From Selenomonas sp. FOBRC6 (GTDB taxonomy: Bacteria; Bacillota; Negativicutes; Selenomonadales; Selenomonadaceae): 64,000 nt of DNA. The DNA is taken from NCBI RefSeq assembly GCF_000286455.1, contig NZ_ALKG01000117.1, positions 1 through 64,000 of the forward strand, read 5' to 3'. The notes beneath the pieces are model-generated. The model was not told the origin of the DNA, made no database searches, and was given only the letters and a program-made list of their open reading frames with translations. Position 1 is the stretch's first letter; every line of letters starts with the position of its first letter. Shown here one piece after another: positions 32,884 to 41,295 of the stretch. The position numbers and the translations under genes were made by a program.

Positions 32884-33081
32884 CTACATCACGTCGTCAA
32901 TATAGCGTTCACATTGCTGCTGTTCGCACAGTGCCGTTACCACAAGCTGATCGAGCAGAAATGCAATTTCATGCGAATCAACCTCGTGCATCGTCCACCC
33001 GTAAGTCGACTGCAGCCGCTCGTAATAGCGCAGTAAATTCTGGTACAGGGAAAGAACTACGCCTCTTTCCCCGCCTCCCCG
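32884..33081 (-). CDS. Tail assembly chaperone, -1 frame extension (GT-like)
   Basis: This 65-codon segment (VVLSLYQNLLRYYERLQSTY ... EQQQCERYIDDVM) has no good start of its own. It continues the preceding chaperone after a -1 shift at 33081-33087, giving a fusion of about 162 residues, as lambda gpG gives gpGT. It lies between the chaperone and the tape measure, where the T part always lies. Confidence 0.8.
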   Translation of the reverse strand, partial: RGGGERGVVLSLYQNLLRYYERLQSTYGWTMHEVDSHEIAFLLDQLVVTALCEQQQCERYIDDVM

Positions 33082-33371
33082 TTTGGGAGGTTCACCAGTT
33101 TGGAAAACGTCAGCGACTGAATCCATCGAAAGAGTGCGCGTGTGAGCGGAACAATGTCCGCCACATCGACATTTTCCTCCACGGATTCTTTCGTCACTTC
33201 CTCTCGTCCGAAACCGAGAACGATCAGTCGGACGTGCGCATCCAAGAAGTCCTCAAGATTCATGTCCTGTTTGTCGGCATCAAAAAAGGCAAGGAACTCA
33301 CGCCAGACCTTCATCTTCGGAGGATTCGGCGTGATCTCCCTGCCTGCAATATGCAGTATCGGTGTTTCCAT
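33057..33371 (-). CDS. Tail assembly chaperone (G-like)
   Basis: A 104-residue protein starting METPILHIAGREITPNPPK, acidic and helical, with REFLAFFDADKQDMNLEDFL. Chaperones of this kind bind the tape measure and recruit tail-tube subunits. The second of two adjacent ATGs (33371) is at the better distance from GGGAGG. Eight codons before its stop the sequence C CCA AAC allows a -1 shift into the next frame. Confidence 0.82.
   Translation of the reverse strand: METPILHIAGREITPNPPKMKVWREFLAFFDADKQDMNLEDFLDAHVRLIVLGFGREEVTKESVEENVDVADIVPLTRALFRWIQSLTFSKLVNLPNGEAGKEA
33081..33087 (-). promoter_or_regulatory. Programmed -1 frameshift site (CCCAAAC)
   Basis: In the chaperone frame the codons CTC CCA AAC contain the heptamer C_CCA_AAC, a perfect X_XXY_YYZ slippery site. 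The -1 frame downstream stays open for 65 codons. GC-rich sequence (GGGGAGGCGGGG) just after may help pausing. Confidence 0.8.
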
Positions 33372-33382
33372 CATGTCCTCCC

Positions 33383-33982
33383 TCAGACCTGCTCATACCA
33401 CTTCGTCCCTGTCTCTGCGGCAAAGCCCGCCGCCTCCTCATCTGCCTTGGCATAGGATAGCCCATCGGAAAGACGGTAGATCGCCTTTGCCGTCAGCGTC
33501 GGTGTGTCGAACTGAATGCTCTCCTGCTTCGAGTTGCCGCTCTCGGAGGGTTCGAGGAATTGGACTTTGTAGAATTTGGTGTATCTCTTCTTGCCGTTGC
33601 GCTTATCCGACTGAAAGAGCACGGCGAAGTACGGAGCGACATCGTCCTTGCCCGCCTTCATTACGCCGTTCTCGATACTGTGTCCCAAAAGATAGGCTGT
33701 GTATTCCAAAGGAAGCGCGGCAGTATCGAAGGTAAGGTCATAGGATGCGGTATTGGATGCCGTATCCACGGACTGACCGTCGGCAAAAAGCTCCGCCTGA
33801 TTCGTCTGCGGCTTGATGTCCACCTTGCGGAGAAGTTTTCCAAGCGGAATCGGAGCCTCGTAGGTCGCTACCCCTCCTGCCGGATCGGTGAGCATTTTTG
33901 CGATATGAAGTTTCTGGATGTTGATGAACTGCCCGCTCGTAAGATTCCCGGCGGGCTTTGCTGTTGGTGTTGGACTTGGCAT
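33383..33982 (-). CDS. Major tail (tube) protein
   Basis: A 199-residue protein starting MPSPTPTAKPAGNL at 33982 with GGAGGGAG upstream. The body (ATYEAPIPLGKLLRKVDIKP, ASYDLTFDTAALPLEYTAYLLGH, PYFAVLFQSDKRNGKKRYTKFYKVQFLEPS) matches the Firmicute phi13-type/major tail tube family, including a C-terminal ETGTKWYEQV end. It forms the tail tube. The position before the chaperone is canonical. Confidence 0.88.
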   Translation of the reverse strand: MPSPTPTAKPAGNLTSGQFINIQKLHIAKMLTDPAGGVATYEAPIPLGKLLRKVDIKPQTNQAELFADGQSVDTASNTASYDLTFDTAALPLEYTAYLLGHSIENGVMKAGKDDVAPYFAVLFQSDKRNGKKRYTKFYKVQFLEPSESGNSKQESIQFDTPTLTAKAIYRLSDGLSYAKADEEAAGFAAETGTKWYEQV

Positions 33983-33983
33983 A

Positions 33984-34346
33984 TTATTCTCCCTCCACTG
34001 CTGTTTTATAGTCTGTGATTTCCACGAATATATCCTTTTCGACAAGTTCCTGCGTCTGCGCGCGTACAAAACCAAGCGGCAAAAGTGTGTTCTGCACGGC
34101 CCGATGAATCGCCCGAAAGCGTCCGTCCTTTGTCAGGATGTGGATACGTACCGTGATTCGGCGTTCCAGTTCCGTGCCGTCTGCCGAGAGCGCAGGAACA
34201 TCCGAAATAACGGAGTAAACGAGAACGGGATACGTCCCTGCATTGGGACTGTGCCCGTGATAGATGCTCTTCTTCCCGTGTGCAAGAAGCTGTGTCAACT
34301 CCTTTGAGCGTACAAGTGCCTGATACACCATCCGTGCCGTGCTCAT
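33984..34346 (-). CDS. Tail completion / tail terminator protein (DUF3168-like)
   Basis: A 120-residue protein with YQALVRSKELTQLLAHGKKS, then YPVLVYSVISDVPALSADG and RRITVRIHILTKDGRFRAIH, matching the small alpha/beta tail-terminator families that cap the tail at the neck. The start overlaps the gp10-like stop (ATGA). Confidence 0.75.
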   Translation of the reverse strand: MSTARMVYQALVRSKELTQLLAHGKKSIYHGHSPNAGTYPVLVYSVISDVPALSADGTELERRITVRIHILTKDGRFRAIHRAVQNTLLPLGFVRAQTQELVEKDIFVEITDYKTAVEGE

Positions 34347-34741
34347 TTCCCCCGCCTCCGAATGGCAGACCGCACGGCATCGACGATGGCAGAACGGATA
34401 CCGTCCTCCTTGGCATCGAGTGCGGGATAGAGAAACGGACGATTGATACGTGGGCTGAACTCAACGAGCACGCCGTAAAATACTCCGTCACTGGATTCTG
34501 CATCTGCAGCAATCCTCCAAACAGAGCCGTCCTTCCTGCGCAGCCGCTTATGGATGGAGTCACGCAGTGCACCTTTCACCACGCGCTTATCTGTTCCCGT
34601 ATAGACGGGACAGCGGTTCTTCGCCTCCGCGACCACATCGTCCGCGCCGTGTGCAAGAGCTTCCTTTGCCGCAGCCGTCGCCTCCGCGCCGAGTTCCGAG
34701 AGGATTTTCTCGGCAGAGACGAAACCTCTATATCTAGCCAT
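34343..34741 (-). CDS. HK97 gp10-like head-tail protein
   Basis: About 132 residues, MARYRGFVSAEKILSELG, then a basic segment RCPVYTGTDKRVVKGALRDS and VEFSPRINRPFLYPALDAKE, the pattern of the HK97 gp10 neck/tail-completion family. The ATG at 34741 abuts GGAGG with no spacer, so translation may depend on coupling to the upstream gene, whose stop it overlaps. Confidence 0.75.
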   Translation of the reverse strand: MARYRGFVSAEKILSELGAEATAAAKEALAHGADDVVAEAKNRCPVYTGTDKRVVKGALRDSIHKRLRRKDGSVWRIAADAESSDGVFYGVLVEFSPRINRPFLYPALDAKEDGIRSAIVDAVRSAIRRRGK

Positions 34742-35072
34742 CCTCCACCAACTCCCTGCATTCCAGAACAAGCCACCGTTTCTTCCCTCCGAGCGGATAG
34801 GGCGGTGCGATGAGCGTGAGCCGCTTCCCATTCCACACTACGATGTCAGTCACGCGCGCATCCGTTCGATAACGGATAACGATGCGGTAGTCCACCTCCT
34901 GCACCTTCTCCGCATATCCGTCGGAGATTTTTGCCGCAAACGGCAGAACGAGTGCCCATGCCTTTGCAATCTCATGCACAGACGAGGAGAGGATATTCCC
35001 CTCATCATCCGCATCCATGACAGGGCGCAAGAGTGTAATCCGATGACGCAGTTCACTCATGGACACTCGCAC
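34734..35072 (-). CDS. Head-tail adaptor (head closure), SPP1 gp16-like
   Basis: A 112-residue protein MSELRHRITLLRPVMDADDEG ... YAEKVQEVDYRIVIRYR ... VWNGKRLTLIAPPYPLG, the phage head-tail joining family. It closes the portal channel after packaging. GTG at 35072 has GGGAGG 8 nt upstream and directly follows the preceding stop. Confidence 0.85.
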   Translation of the reverse strand: MRVSMSELRHRITLLRPVMDADDEGNILSSSVHEIAKAWALVLPFAAKISDGYAEKVQEVDYRIVIRYRTDARVTDIVVWNGKRLTLIAPPYPLGGKKRWLVLECRELVEDG

Positions 35073-35348
35073 TTAAAAGACCTCCCTTCGAACGCCAAAA
35101 AGTAACGCACGCAGCGTCAGCGCAAGCCCCCTGTGGTCGGCTTCCTCCCTGTGTTCGTAGAGATAGGATACTGCGTAGAGAATCGCAATCCGTACGACAG
35201 CACTATCCTCCACCTCCGACAGATCCTTTACGCGCAGGAGCGCCGTACAAAGCTGCTCCACCGTCTCTGCAAAACTCGAAAGAAGCAAATCCTCGTCGTT
35301 TCCATCAATGCGAAGGTACTGCTTGACCTCCTCAAGCGGCACAAGCAT
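35073..35348 (-). CDS. Head-tail connector protein (HK97 gp6-like)
   Basis: A 91-residue protein: LEEVKQYLRIDGNDEDLLLSS, then LYAVSYLYEHREEADHRGLAL. This is the short Firmicute version of the gp6/DnaB-like head-tail connector that forms a ring under the portal. GGGGAGG precedes the ATG at 35348. Confidence 0.85.
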   Translation of the reverse strand: MLVPLEEVKQYLRIDGNDEDLLLSSFAETVEQLCTALLRVKDLSEVEDSAVVRIAILYAVSYLYEHREEADHRGLALTLRALLFGVRREVF

Positions 35349-35376
35349 AGAACCACCTCCCCTCTGTCGCCGCAGC

Positions 35377-36549
35377 TTACGCCTTGATCTTCAGCACCTG
35401 CACGGCTTCCTTCTGCACCAGCTTGCCGTCCACGCGCTCCTTCATGACAAAGCCGACCATACCGTGTTCTGCAAAGAGCTCCTTGAGAACCTGCATCGAG
35501 CGCACGCCGCGATCCCCGATGTTGTAGTAGGAATAATCCCCGAACGCCAGAACAATCTTGCCCGCCTCCACAGTCGGCATATAGGGCGTCGTATAGACGG
35601 GATAGCCGAAAATACGGTCAGGCTCGCCCATCTGATACGACGGCTGCCAGAGATAGACGCCGTTTGCATCCTTCAGCTTACGGATCGCCGCAAGTGTCTG
35701 ATCGTTTGCGATGAATGCTGCATTCTTGCGGTAGGGACGCTTCAGTGCGTAGACCAGCGAAATCAGCTCATCTGCCTTGAGCTTCGCTTCCTCCGTCTCG
35801 AGTGCGTGCGCCGCCCCCAAAAGCCCCGTCGGCTTGTGAGCCCCATCGCCGAGCAGGAACGCCTCCTCCTCCTTGTCGCCGAGCGCCTTGCCGAACTCGG
35901 TGATCAGATAGTGCTCGAGGTTGAACGCATTGTCATACAGCAGCTCCTCCGACACCTTGACCGCGACGTGGAGCTTGTGCGCATCGAGGATCATCTGAGC
36001 AAACGTCGCATCCCCGAAGGTCAGCGCCGCCCCCTCATCAATCCACGCCGCAGCGGGCTTCGTCGCCGTGATGTTGATCTTGTGCTCGCCGCTCGTCGTG
36101 ATCGTCGTCGCAAGCGGGCGCAGCACATTCTCCTCATGCAGCACATCGATCAGACGGTGGTCATACTCCTCCGGCACGAGATAGCCGCCGCTTGCATCCG
36201 TTCCCTCGATGAGCTCATTGTCAACCCGCTGGAATTTCGAACGGAGGGCGCGGAGCATCGCCTCACGATACGCATCGCTTGCCCTGCCTGTTTTTTCTGC
36301 ACCGACACTTCTTTTCGGCGTGTTCGTGATCGGCGTCGTCGTCGGCTGCGAAAGCTGCGCGTCGAGAATCGCCTGACGTTCCATGCGCTCGATATCCTTG
36401 CCGAGTGCCAGCACCTCCTGCTCCATCTGCTCATACGCCTTCGCATCCTCGGCCGAGAGGCGGCCGTCATGCGTATGCTCCTCCAGAAAAGTCTTTGCGT
36501 TCTCCCAGAGAGCGGCGCGCTTCTCGCGCATTGCCAAAACCTTGTCCAT
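35377..36549 (-). CDS. HK97-type major capsid protein
   Basis: A 390-residue protein. Residues about 1-75 are a charged coiled coil (KRAALWENAKTFLEEHTHDG), the delta/scaffold region removed by the protease. The HK97 core follows: SGGYLVPEEYDHRLIDVLHEE, PLATTITTSGEHKI, the E-loop area, VKVSEELLYDN and GYPVYTTPYMP. AAGGAGG precedes the ATG. It lies directly after the ClpP-like protease, as in phages with a fused scaffold. Confidence 0.95.
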   Translation of the reverse strand: MDKVLAMREKRAALWENAKTFLEEHTHDGRLSAEDAKAYEQMEQEVLALGKDIERMERQAILDAQLSQPTTTPITNTPKRSVGAEKTGRASDAYREAMLRALRSKFQRVDNELIEGTDASGGYLVPEEYDHRLIDVLHEENVLRPLATTITTSGEHKINITATKPAAAWIDEGAALTFGDATFAQMILDAHKLHVAVKVSEELLYDNAFNLEHYLITEFGKALGDKEEEAFLLGDGAHKPTGLLGAAHALETEEAKLKADELISLVYALKRPYRKNAAFIANDQTLAAIRKLKDANGVYLWQPSYQMGEPDRIFGYPVYTTPYMPTVEAGKIVLAFGDYSYYNIGDRGVRSMQVLKELFAEHGMVGFVMKERVDGKLVQKEAVQVLKIKA

Positions 36550-36562
36550 AAATAGTCCTCCT

Positions 36563-37258
36563 TCAATGTGCCATAGAAAAGAGCCGCCTTTTCAGCGGCT
36601 CCGCATCGACATGATTCCTCGTCTTCCCCCGCCCGATCTTGGAAAGCAGGGAGTTCGTAACAGCGGCGCGGGAGAAGATCAGCGCATCTGCCACATCGTC
36701 TGCGGAATGTTCCCTATGCTCGTAGAGAACAGAATCCGCAAATCCAAGCTCCACAGCCTTCTTTGCGTTCATCCACGTCTCGGCATCCATGAGACGCGAA
36801 ATCTTCGCGCGGGATAGCCCTGTCTTGAGTTCATAGGCGTTGATGATGCTCTCCTTGATTTCGGAGAGGAACGTGATCGTCCGCTCCATCTCGTGTGTGT
36901 CGCCGATGGAGATCGTCGCGGGGTTGTGGATCATCAGCATGCCCACAGGAGAAATCTCAACGGTCGATCCTGCCATCGCAACAACGGATGCGGCAGAGGC
37001 GGCGATTCCATCAACCTTGACTGCGACCGTGCCGGGGTACTCCCGGAGCATATTGTAGATCTGCGCCGCCGCATAGCAGTCGCCGCCGGGCGAGTTGATC
37101 CAGAGGGTAATATCGCCCTCGGAGACGTTCAGCTCCGAGCGGAACATCTGAGGCGTTACCTCATCGCCCCACCACGTCTCATCCGAAATCACACCATCGA
37201 GCAGGAGCGTCCTCCCCTCCCCTTCATTCCGTACCCAGTTCCAAAATTTACGTTTCAT
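36563..37258 (-). CDS. Prohead protease, ClpP/S49-like
   Basis: A 231-residue serine protease that matures the capsid. ClpP-type motifs are visible: ITLWINSPGGDCYAA (oxyanion), GIAASAASVV with the nucleophile S88, and MLMIHNP with H111; the acid is probably in SRLMDAETWMNAKKAVELGF. This Clp-type protease replaces the HK97 gp4-type enzyme in many Firmicute siphophages. The start overlaps the portal gene end by 11 bp. Confidence 0.93.
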   Translation of the reverse strand: MKRKFWNWVRNEGEGRTLLLDGVISDETWWGDEVTPQMFRSELNVSEGDITLWINSPGGDCYAAAQIYNMLREYPGTVAVKVDGIAASAASVVAMAGSTVEISPVGMLMIHNPATISIGDTHEMERTITFLSEIKESIINAYELKTGLSRAKISRLMDAETWMNAKKAVELGFADSVLYEHREHSADDVADALIFSRAAVTNSLLSKIGRGKTRNHVDAEPLKRRLFSMAH

Positions 37259-38498
37259 CGCCCTCTCCTTTCTTGTTGGCGAACAGTCCTGCGTCCCTCA
37301 GTTTTGTCATGTTCCCGTTGATGAGATAGAGATCGCCACCCTCGTCTGCATTGATAGGATTCATGTCCTCAATGCTACGGATGTCGTTCGCAGAGAGCCA
37401 CCCGTTCTGCCGCCCGATGGCATATCCCTCCATGCGGCTCTTGTAGTCCCCGCGCAGAAGACCGTCCACGTTGAAGCGGATGAAGTAGTCCTTCCGCTCC
37501 TTCTCCGTCAGCAACGCCTTTTGAAGCGACTGCTCCCAACGCACGACCCACGGATTCAGCGTGTACTTCACGAACTCAAGCGACTGCTGCTCGATATTGG
37601 AAAACGAGGATTTCTCCAAATCCCCGACCATATGCGGCGGCACACGATAGAGCCGTGCAATCTCGTCGATCTGGAACTTTCGTGTCTGTAGAAACTGCGC
37701 CTCCTCGGGCGGAATGGCAATCTGCTGATACTTCACGCCCTCCTCGAGGAGCGCAATCTTTCCTACGTTCTTCGTGCCACCATAAACCGAATGCCAGCTT
37801 TCTCTCAGTTTTTCCGGATCTTTCACCACCCCCGGATGCTCGAGTACGCCCGCAGGCCGCGCACCGTTTTGAAAGAACGTCGCCCCATACTCTTCCGTCG
37901 CGATGGCAATACCAATGGCCGTCTTTGCCATCGCGATCGGCGAGTAGCCGACCAGACCGTCAAATCCAAGCCCCGGAATATGCAGCACATCCTCACGCCG
38001 CAGACGAATCTGACCCGCCGCTTTGAAATTCGGATTTTCCTCCGTACTCCTTGTGTAGAGATAATACAGCTCGCCCGTTTTACTGTCTCGGCCGACATCC
38101 ATCCGATCCGGCAGCAGCGGGTAGAGTCCGATCACCCGCCCCATGCCGTCGCGCAGGATCTGTGCGTAGGCATTCCCCCAGAGAAGAAGATGCGTCATCA
38201 GCGTCTCGCGGAATACGAAACTTGTCATCTCGGGGTTTGGCGCATCGTGGAGCAGGAAGTACAGCGGATGCGCCGGCATGCGCTCTTTTCCCTGCCCTTT
38301 GTATGCGTAGACATGAAGTGGCAGTCCCGCGATGGATTCCGCGAGGATGCGCACACAGGCGTAGACTGCTGTCGTCTGCATCGCAGTCCTCTCGTTGACC
38401 ACCTTTCCCGCCGCCGTCGGTCCAAACAAAAAGACTAGGCCACCGAGAAGATTCGTAGGCTTGTCCCGGGATCGAAAAAGTCTGCTGAAAAAATTCAT
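37248..38498 (-). CDS. HK97-family portal protein
   Basis: About 416 residues from MNFFSRLFRSRDKPTN at 38498 (AGGAGG 8 nt upstream). It has portal-family segments VYACVRILAESIAGLPLHVY, FVFRETLMTHLLLWGNAYA, GYSPIAMAKTAIGIAIATEEYG, and IDEIARLYRVPPHMVGDLEKSSFSNIEQQ in shorter form. It forms the dodecameric channel through which DNA is packaged. Confidence 0.95.
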   Translation of the reverse strand: MNFFSRLFRSRDKPTNLLGGLVFLFGPTAAGKVVNERTAMQTTAVYACVRILAESIAGLPLHVYAYKGQGKERMPAHPLYFLLHDAPNPEMTSFVFRETLMTHLLLWGNAYAQILRDGMGRVIGLYPLLPDRMDVGRDSKTGELYYLYTRSTEENPNFKAAGQIRLRREDVLHIPGLGFDGLVGYSPIAMAKTAIGIAIATEEYGATFFQNGARPAGVLEHPGVVKDPEKLRESWHSVYGGTKNVGKIALLEEGVKYQQIAIPPEEAQFLQTRKFQIDEIARLYRVPPHMVGDLEKSSFSNIEQQSLEFVKYTLNPWVVRWEQSLQKALLTEKERKDYFIRFNVDGLLRGDYKSRMEGYAIGRQNGWLSANDIRSIEDMNPINADEGGDLYLINGNMTKLRDAGLFANKKGEGDET

Positions 38499-38514
38499 GT
38501 GCATCACCTCCTGT

Positions 38515-40116
38515 TCAGAACACCAACACGCCCCGCATATCATAGACGGATACCGCAGGATCATTCCCACACCGAATCGCACGGTCGAGCGCCATGATGA
38601 GTGCAATCACGCCGTCAATCTTCTCTGTGGACTTCTCCTTGTCCGCCTTGATGTTCCCCGCAGGATCGGTGCGGATGAAGATATTATCTGCCATCCAGCG
38701 CATGACGGGATGCCCGCCGTGCGCTATTTTCTTTTCTAGAGTCAACTTCATCAGCTCCTTGGTCGGCGGACTCATATCTTTGAAGCCCTGCCCGAATGGG
38801 ACAACAGTGAACCCCATCCCCTCAAGATTCTGCACCATCTGCACCGCGCCCCATCGGTCGAAGGCAATCTCGCGGATGTTGTATTTCGTGCCCTGTTCCT
38901 CAATGAATGCCTCGATAAATCCGTAATGCACGACATTCCCTTCAGTGGTCATGAGGTATCCCTGCCTCTGCCACGCGTCGTACGGAACGTGGTCGCGACG
39001 CACACGCAGGTCGATATTCTCCTCCGGAATCCAGAAGTACGGTAGCACGGCAAACGGCTCATCCTCCTCCATTGGCGGGAACACCAGAACGAATGCCGTG
39101 ATGTCCATCGTGGACGAAAGGTCGAGCCCGCCGTAGCACAGGCGCCCTTCCAACGCTTCCGCATCCACAGGAGCGGCACACGCATCCCATTTGTCCATCG
39201 GCATCCAGCGCACGGACTGCTTGACCCACTGATTCAGACGAAGTTGGCGGAAGCTGTTTTCCTCAGTAGGATTCTGCATCGCAGAAGTACAGGCCGCCTG
39301 TACCTTATCCATACCAACTGTAATCCCGAGCGAAGGATTGGCTTTTCTCCACACCGCAGGATCCGTCCAGTCCTCATCGACTTCAGCCCCGTAAATCACG
39401 GGATAGAAGGTCGGGTCGGCCTTGCGCCCCTCCAGAATGTCCTTCGCTTTCTGGTGCGTCTCGTAGCAGATCGACTGCGTATCCGTCCCCGCTGTTGTAA
39501 TGAGGAAGTACAGAGGCTGCATACGCGCATCGCCCGAGCCCTTCGTCATAACGTCGAAGAGTTTGCGGTTCGGCTGCGTGTGCAGCTCGTCAAACACAAC
39601 GCCGTGGATATTGAAGCCGTGCTTCGAGTAGGCTTCGGCCGAAAGCACCTGATAGAAGCTGTTCGTTGGAAGATAGATCATCCGCTTCTGGGAGGCGAGG
39701 AGCTTCACGCGCTTGCTGAGCGCGGGGCACATCCGCACCATATCGGCAGCGACCTCGAAGACAATGCTTGCCTGCTGCCGATCGGCAGCACAGCCATACA
39801 CCTCCGCACGTTCCTCACCGTCCCCGCAGCAGAGGAGCAGCGCCATTGCCGCAGCAAGCTCTGATTTCCCTTGCTTCTTGGGAATCTCCACATATGCCGT
39901 ATTGAACTGCCGGTAGCCGTTCGGCTTCAGAATACCGAACAGGTCGCGGATGATGCGCTCCTGCCAGTCAATCAGATCAAAGGGTTTTCCCGCCCACGTC
40001 CCCTTCGTATGGCACAGACACTCGATGAAGCCCACGGCGTAGTCCGCAGCGGCTTTGTCGTAATGCGAATCCTCTGCCATAAATTTTGTCGGCTTGTAGT
40101 CCACGAGTTTCCGCAA
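38515..40116 (-). CDS. Terminase large subunit
   Basis: A 533-residue packaging ATPase and nuclease. The ATPase Walker A variant is IPKKQGKS (residues 78-85), Walker B is VVFDELHT near 175, and the RuvC-like nuclease begins with GGLDLSSTMDITAFVLV near 318, with further acidic residues near IAFDRWGAVQ. The start is TTG at 40116, with GGGAGG 7 nt upstream. It follows the P27-type small subunit. Confidence 0.95.
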   Translation of the reverse strand: MRKLVDYKPTKFMAEDSHYDKAAADYAVGFIECLCHTKGTWAGKPFDLIDWQERIIRDLFGILKPNGYRQFNTAYVEIPKKQGKSELAAAMALLLCCGDGEERAEVYGCAADRQQASIVFEVAADMVRMCPALSKRVKLLASQKRMIYLPTNSFYQVLSAEAYSKHGFNIHGVVFDELHTQPNRKLFDVMTKGSGDARMQPLYFLITTAGTDTQSICYETHQKAKDILEGRKADPTFYPVIYGAEVDEDWTDPAVWRKANPSLGITVGMDKVQAACTSAMQNPTEENSFRQLRLNQWVKQSVRWMPMDKWDACAAPVDAEALEGRLCYGGLDLSSTMDITAFVLVFPPMEEDEPFAVLPYFWIPEENIDLRVRRDHVPYDAWQRQGYLMTTEGNVVHYGFIEAFIEEQGTKYNIREIAFDRWGAVQMVQNLEGMGFTVVPFGQGFKDMSPPTKELMKLTLEKKIAHGGHPVMRWMADNIFIRTDPAGNIKADKEKSTEKIDGVIALIMALDRAIRCGNDPAVSVYDMRGVLVF

Positions 40117-40128
40117 GCAATCACCTCC

Positions 40129-40695
40129 CTACTTCTGTGCGCGCGTCCGCAACAGTCTCTCCATCGGGTCTTCCTGCGGCAAGCCGTTGAAAGTCGTGGT
40201 GCTGTTCTGCTTCACAATATCAAAAATCTCGTACCAGAGCATATTGGACTGCTTCTGGAACGAAAGCGCCATCTGCACAAATGGACTTGCACAGGCCTTG
40301 CCCGTGGTCGGATGCTTTCCGAGCAGACCGTATTGACTCACTGCCTCCTCACACTGGATATAGCGGGCAAACGCCTGCGCATAGCTTTCGATCAGGCGGG
40401 GATTGACAAGCTGCTCACAGTCGCGCTCCTTCAGCCACAGCCACGTTTCGCGAAAAATCTCATCGGCACCGAGTGCCTTTCCATCCTGCTGCTGCGCGGA
40501 CAGATACCCGCTCGGACTCGGCATATCGGCACCGCAGAGATCTGTTGCCCCCCTCAAATCCGCACCGCTGAGCACCACGCCCGGAAACTCCAAAATACTT
40601 GCTGTCTGTCCCCCCGCAATCTTATCTGCCAGCACCTTTGGCTTTTTTCCGGCGCGGGGGCGTCTGCCGCCACGGTTTGTACCGTCCCGCGCCAT
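40129..40695 (-). CDS. Terminase small subunit, P27 family
   Basis: About 188 residues from MARDGTNRGGRRPRAGKKP, with DEIFRETWLWLKERDCEQLVN, ESYAQAFARYIQCEEAVSQYG and GKACASPFVQMALSFQKQS: the P27 small terminase layout. It recognises the packaging site. The basic N-terminal tail probably contacts DNA. The longer upstream frame (to 40794) is rejected because GGGGTGAGAAG directly precedes ATG 40695. Confidence 0.9.
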   Translation of the reverse strand: MARDGTNRGGRRPRAGKKPKVLADKIAGGQTASILEFPGVVLSGADLRGATDLCGADMPSPSGYLSAQQQDGKALGADEIFRETWLWLKERDCEQLVNPRLIESYAQAFARYIQCEEAVSQYGLLGKHPTTGKACASPFVQMALSFQKQSNMLWYEIFDIVKQNSTTTFNGLPQEDPMERLLRTRAQK

Positions 40696-40731
40696 CTTCT
40701 CACCCCATTTTTTAATACTCCGTTTGAATTG

Positions 40732-40806
40732 ACGTTTTTTTACGTAGACCCCAGCACCGGTCGCATAGCGACGCCATTTTAGAGATTGTACCACCCCCTA
40801 GGGGGT
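40732..40806. other. Candidate packaging (cos) region with three dyads
   Basis: The 111-bp gap between HNH and small terminase holds three perfect dyads: ACGTTTTTTTACGT-type (40732-40745), GTCGCATAGCGAC (40760-40772) and ACCCCCTAGGGGGT (40793-40806). HNH-P27-TerL phages are usually cos phages with the cut site near these genes. The function is inferred from position and symmetry only. Confidence 0.4.
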
Positions 40807-41163
40807 CTAGCGGTCGCCTGTGCTGCGCCGGTGAATCCGCTCATGACAAGACGCGCAGAGCGACATCAGATTATCTGCATCATGCGTGCCGCCGTCAGCA
40901 ATCTCTTTGATGTGATGCACGAGTGTCGCGCGAACGTATCTGCCCTGCTCCTTGCACCGCTCGCAGAGCGGATGGAGTGCTATGTGCCGATCGCGAATCC
41001 TGCGCCACGCGCTGCCATATCTTTCGTGCTGATCGTACCCGCGTGTGAAGTGGTCATAATGCCGCTGCATCGGCTTCTCATGAACGTCACAATAGCCGCT
41101 TTTTCGGTCTGTGAGATTCGGACAGCCCGACATGCGGCATGGTCGTTTCGGCTTTCTCGGCAT
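40807..41163 (-). CDS. HNH endonuclease (packaging-associated)
   Basis: A protein of 118 residues: an N-terminal zinc-binding Cys/His cluster (CRMSGCPNL ... GYCDVHEK) and the HNH motif HHIKEIADGG ... NLMSLCASCHERIH. HNH proteins next to the terminase are required for cos cleavage in several phages. ATG 41163 has GGGAGG upstream; it is the first gene of the late run. Confidence 0.9.
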   Translation of the reverse strand: MPRKPKRPCRMSGCPNLTDRKSGYCDVHEKPMQRHYDHFTRGYDQHERYGSAWRRIRDRHIALHPLCERCKEQGRYVRATLVHHIKEIADGGTHDADNLMSLCASCHERIHRRSTGDR

Positions 41164-41204
41164 CTGCACCACCTCCCTTCTTACCGTTTTCATCACATAC
41201 AAAA

Positions 41205-41228
41205 AGGGCACCGCCTCAGCTGTGCCCT
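41205..41228 (-). terminator. Terminator in the late-operon leader
   Basis: On the minus strand AGGGCAC pairs with GTGCCCT and is followed by TTTTTGTATG. It lies between the late regulator gene and HNH, about 40 bp before the HNH start, so late genes need readthrough, antitermination or a promoter in the short remaining gap. Confidence 0.75.
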
Positions 41229-41268
41229 CCGAGAATCCGCCGCAGCATCTTCTCTTTTCTCAGCCTAT

Positions 41269-41277
41269 ACTATAGCA
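41269..41277 (-). promoter_or_regulatory. Possible late promoter (extended -10)
   Basis: On the minus strand TGCTATAGT is an extended -10 box just past the ArpU-like gene and upstream of the leader terminator. No clear -35 is seen 17 bp upstream, which would suit activation by the adjacent late regulator. Confidence 0.4.
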
Positions 41278-41295
41278 CAGGTCGTATGTGAGATT

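Noticed and set aside
38380-38430. Walker-like GPTAAGK in the portal protein
   Set aside because: Portals are not ATPases; the rest of the ATPase motifs are missing and the match is in a variable N-terminal segment.
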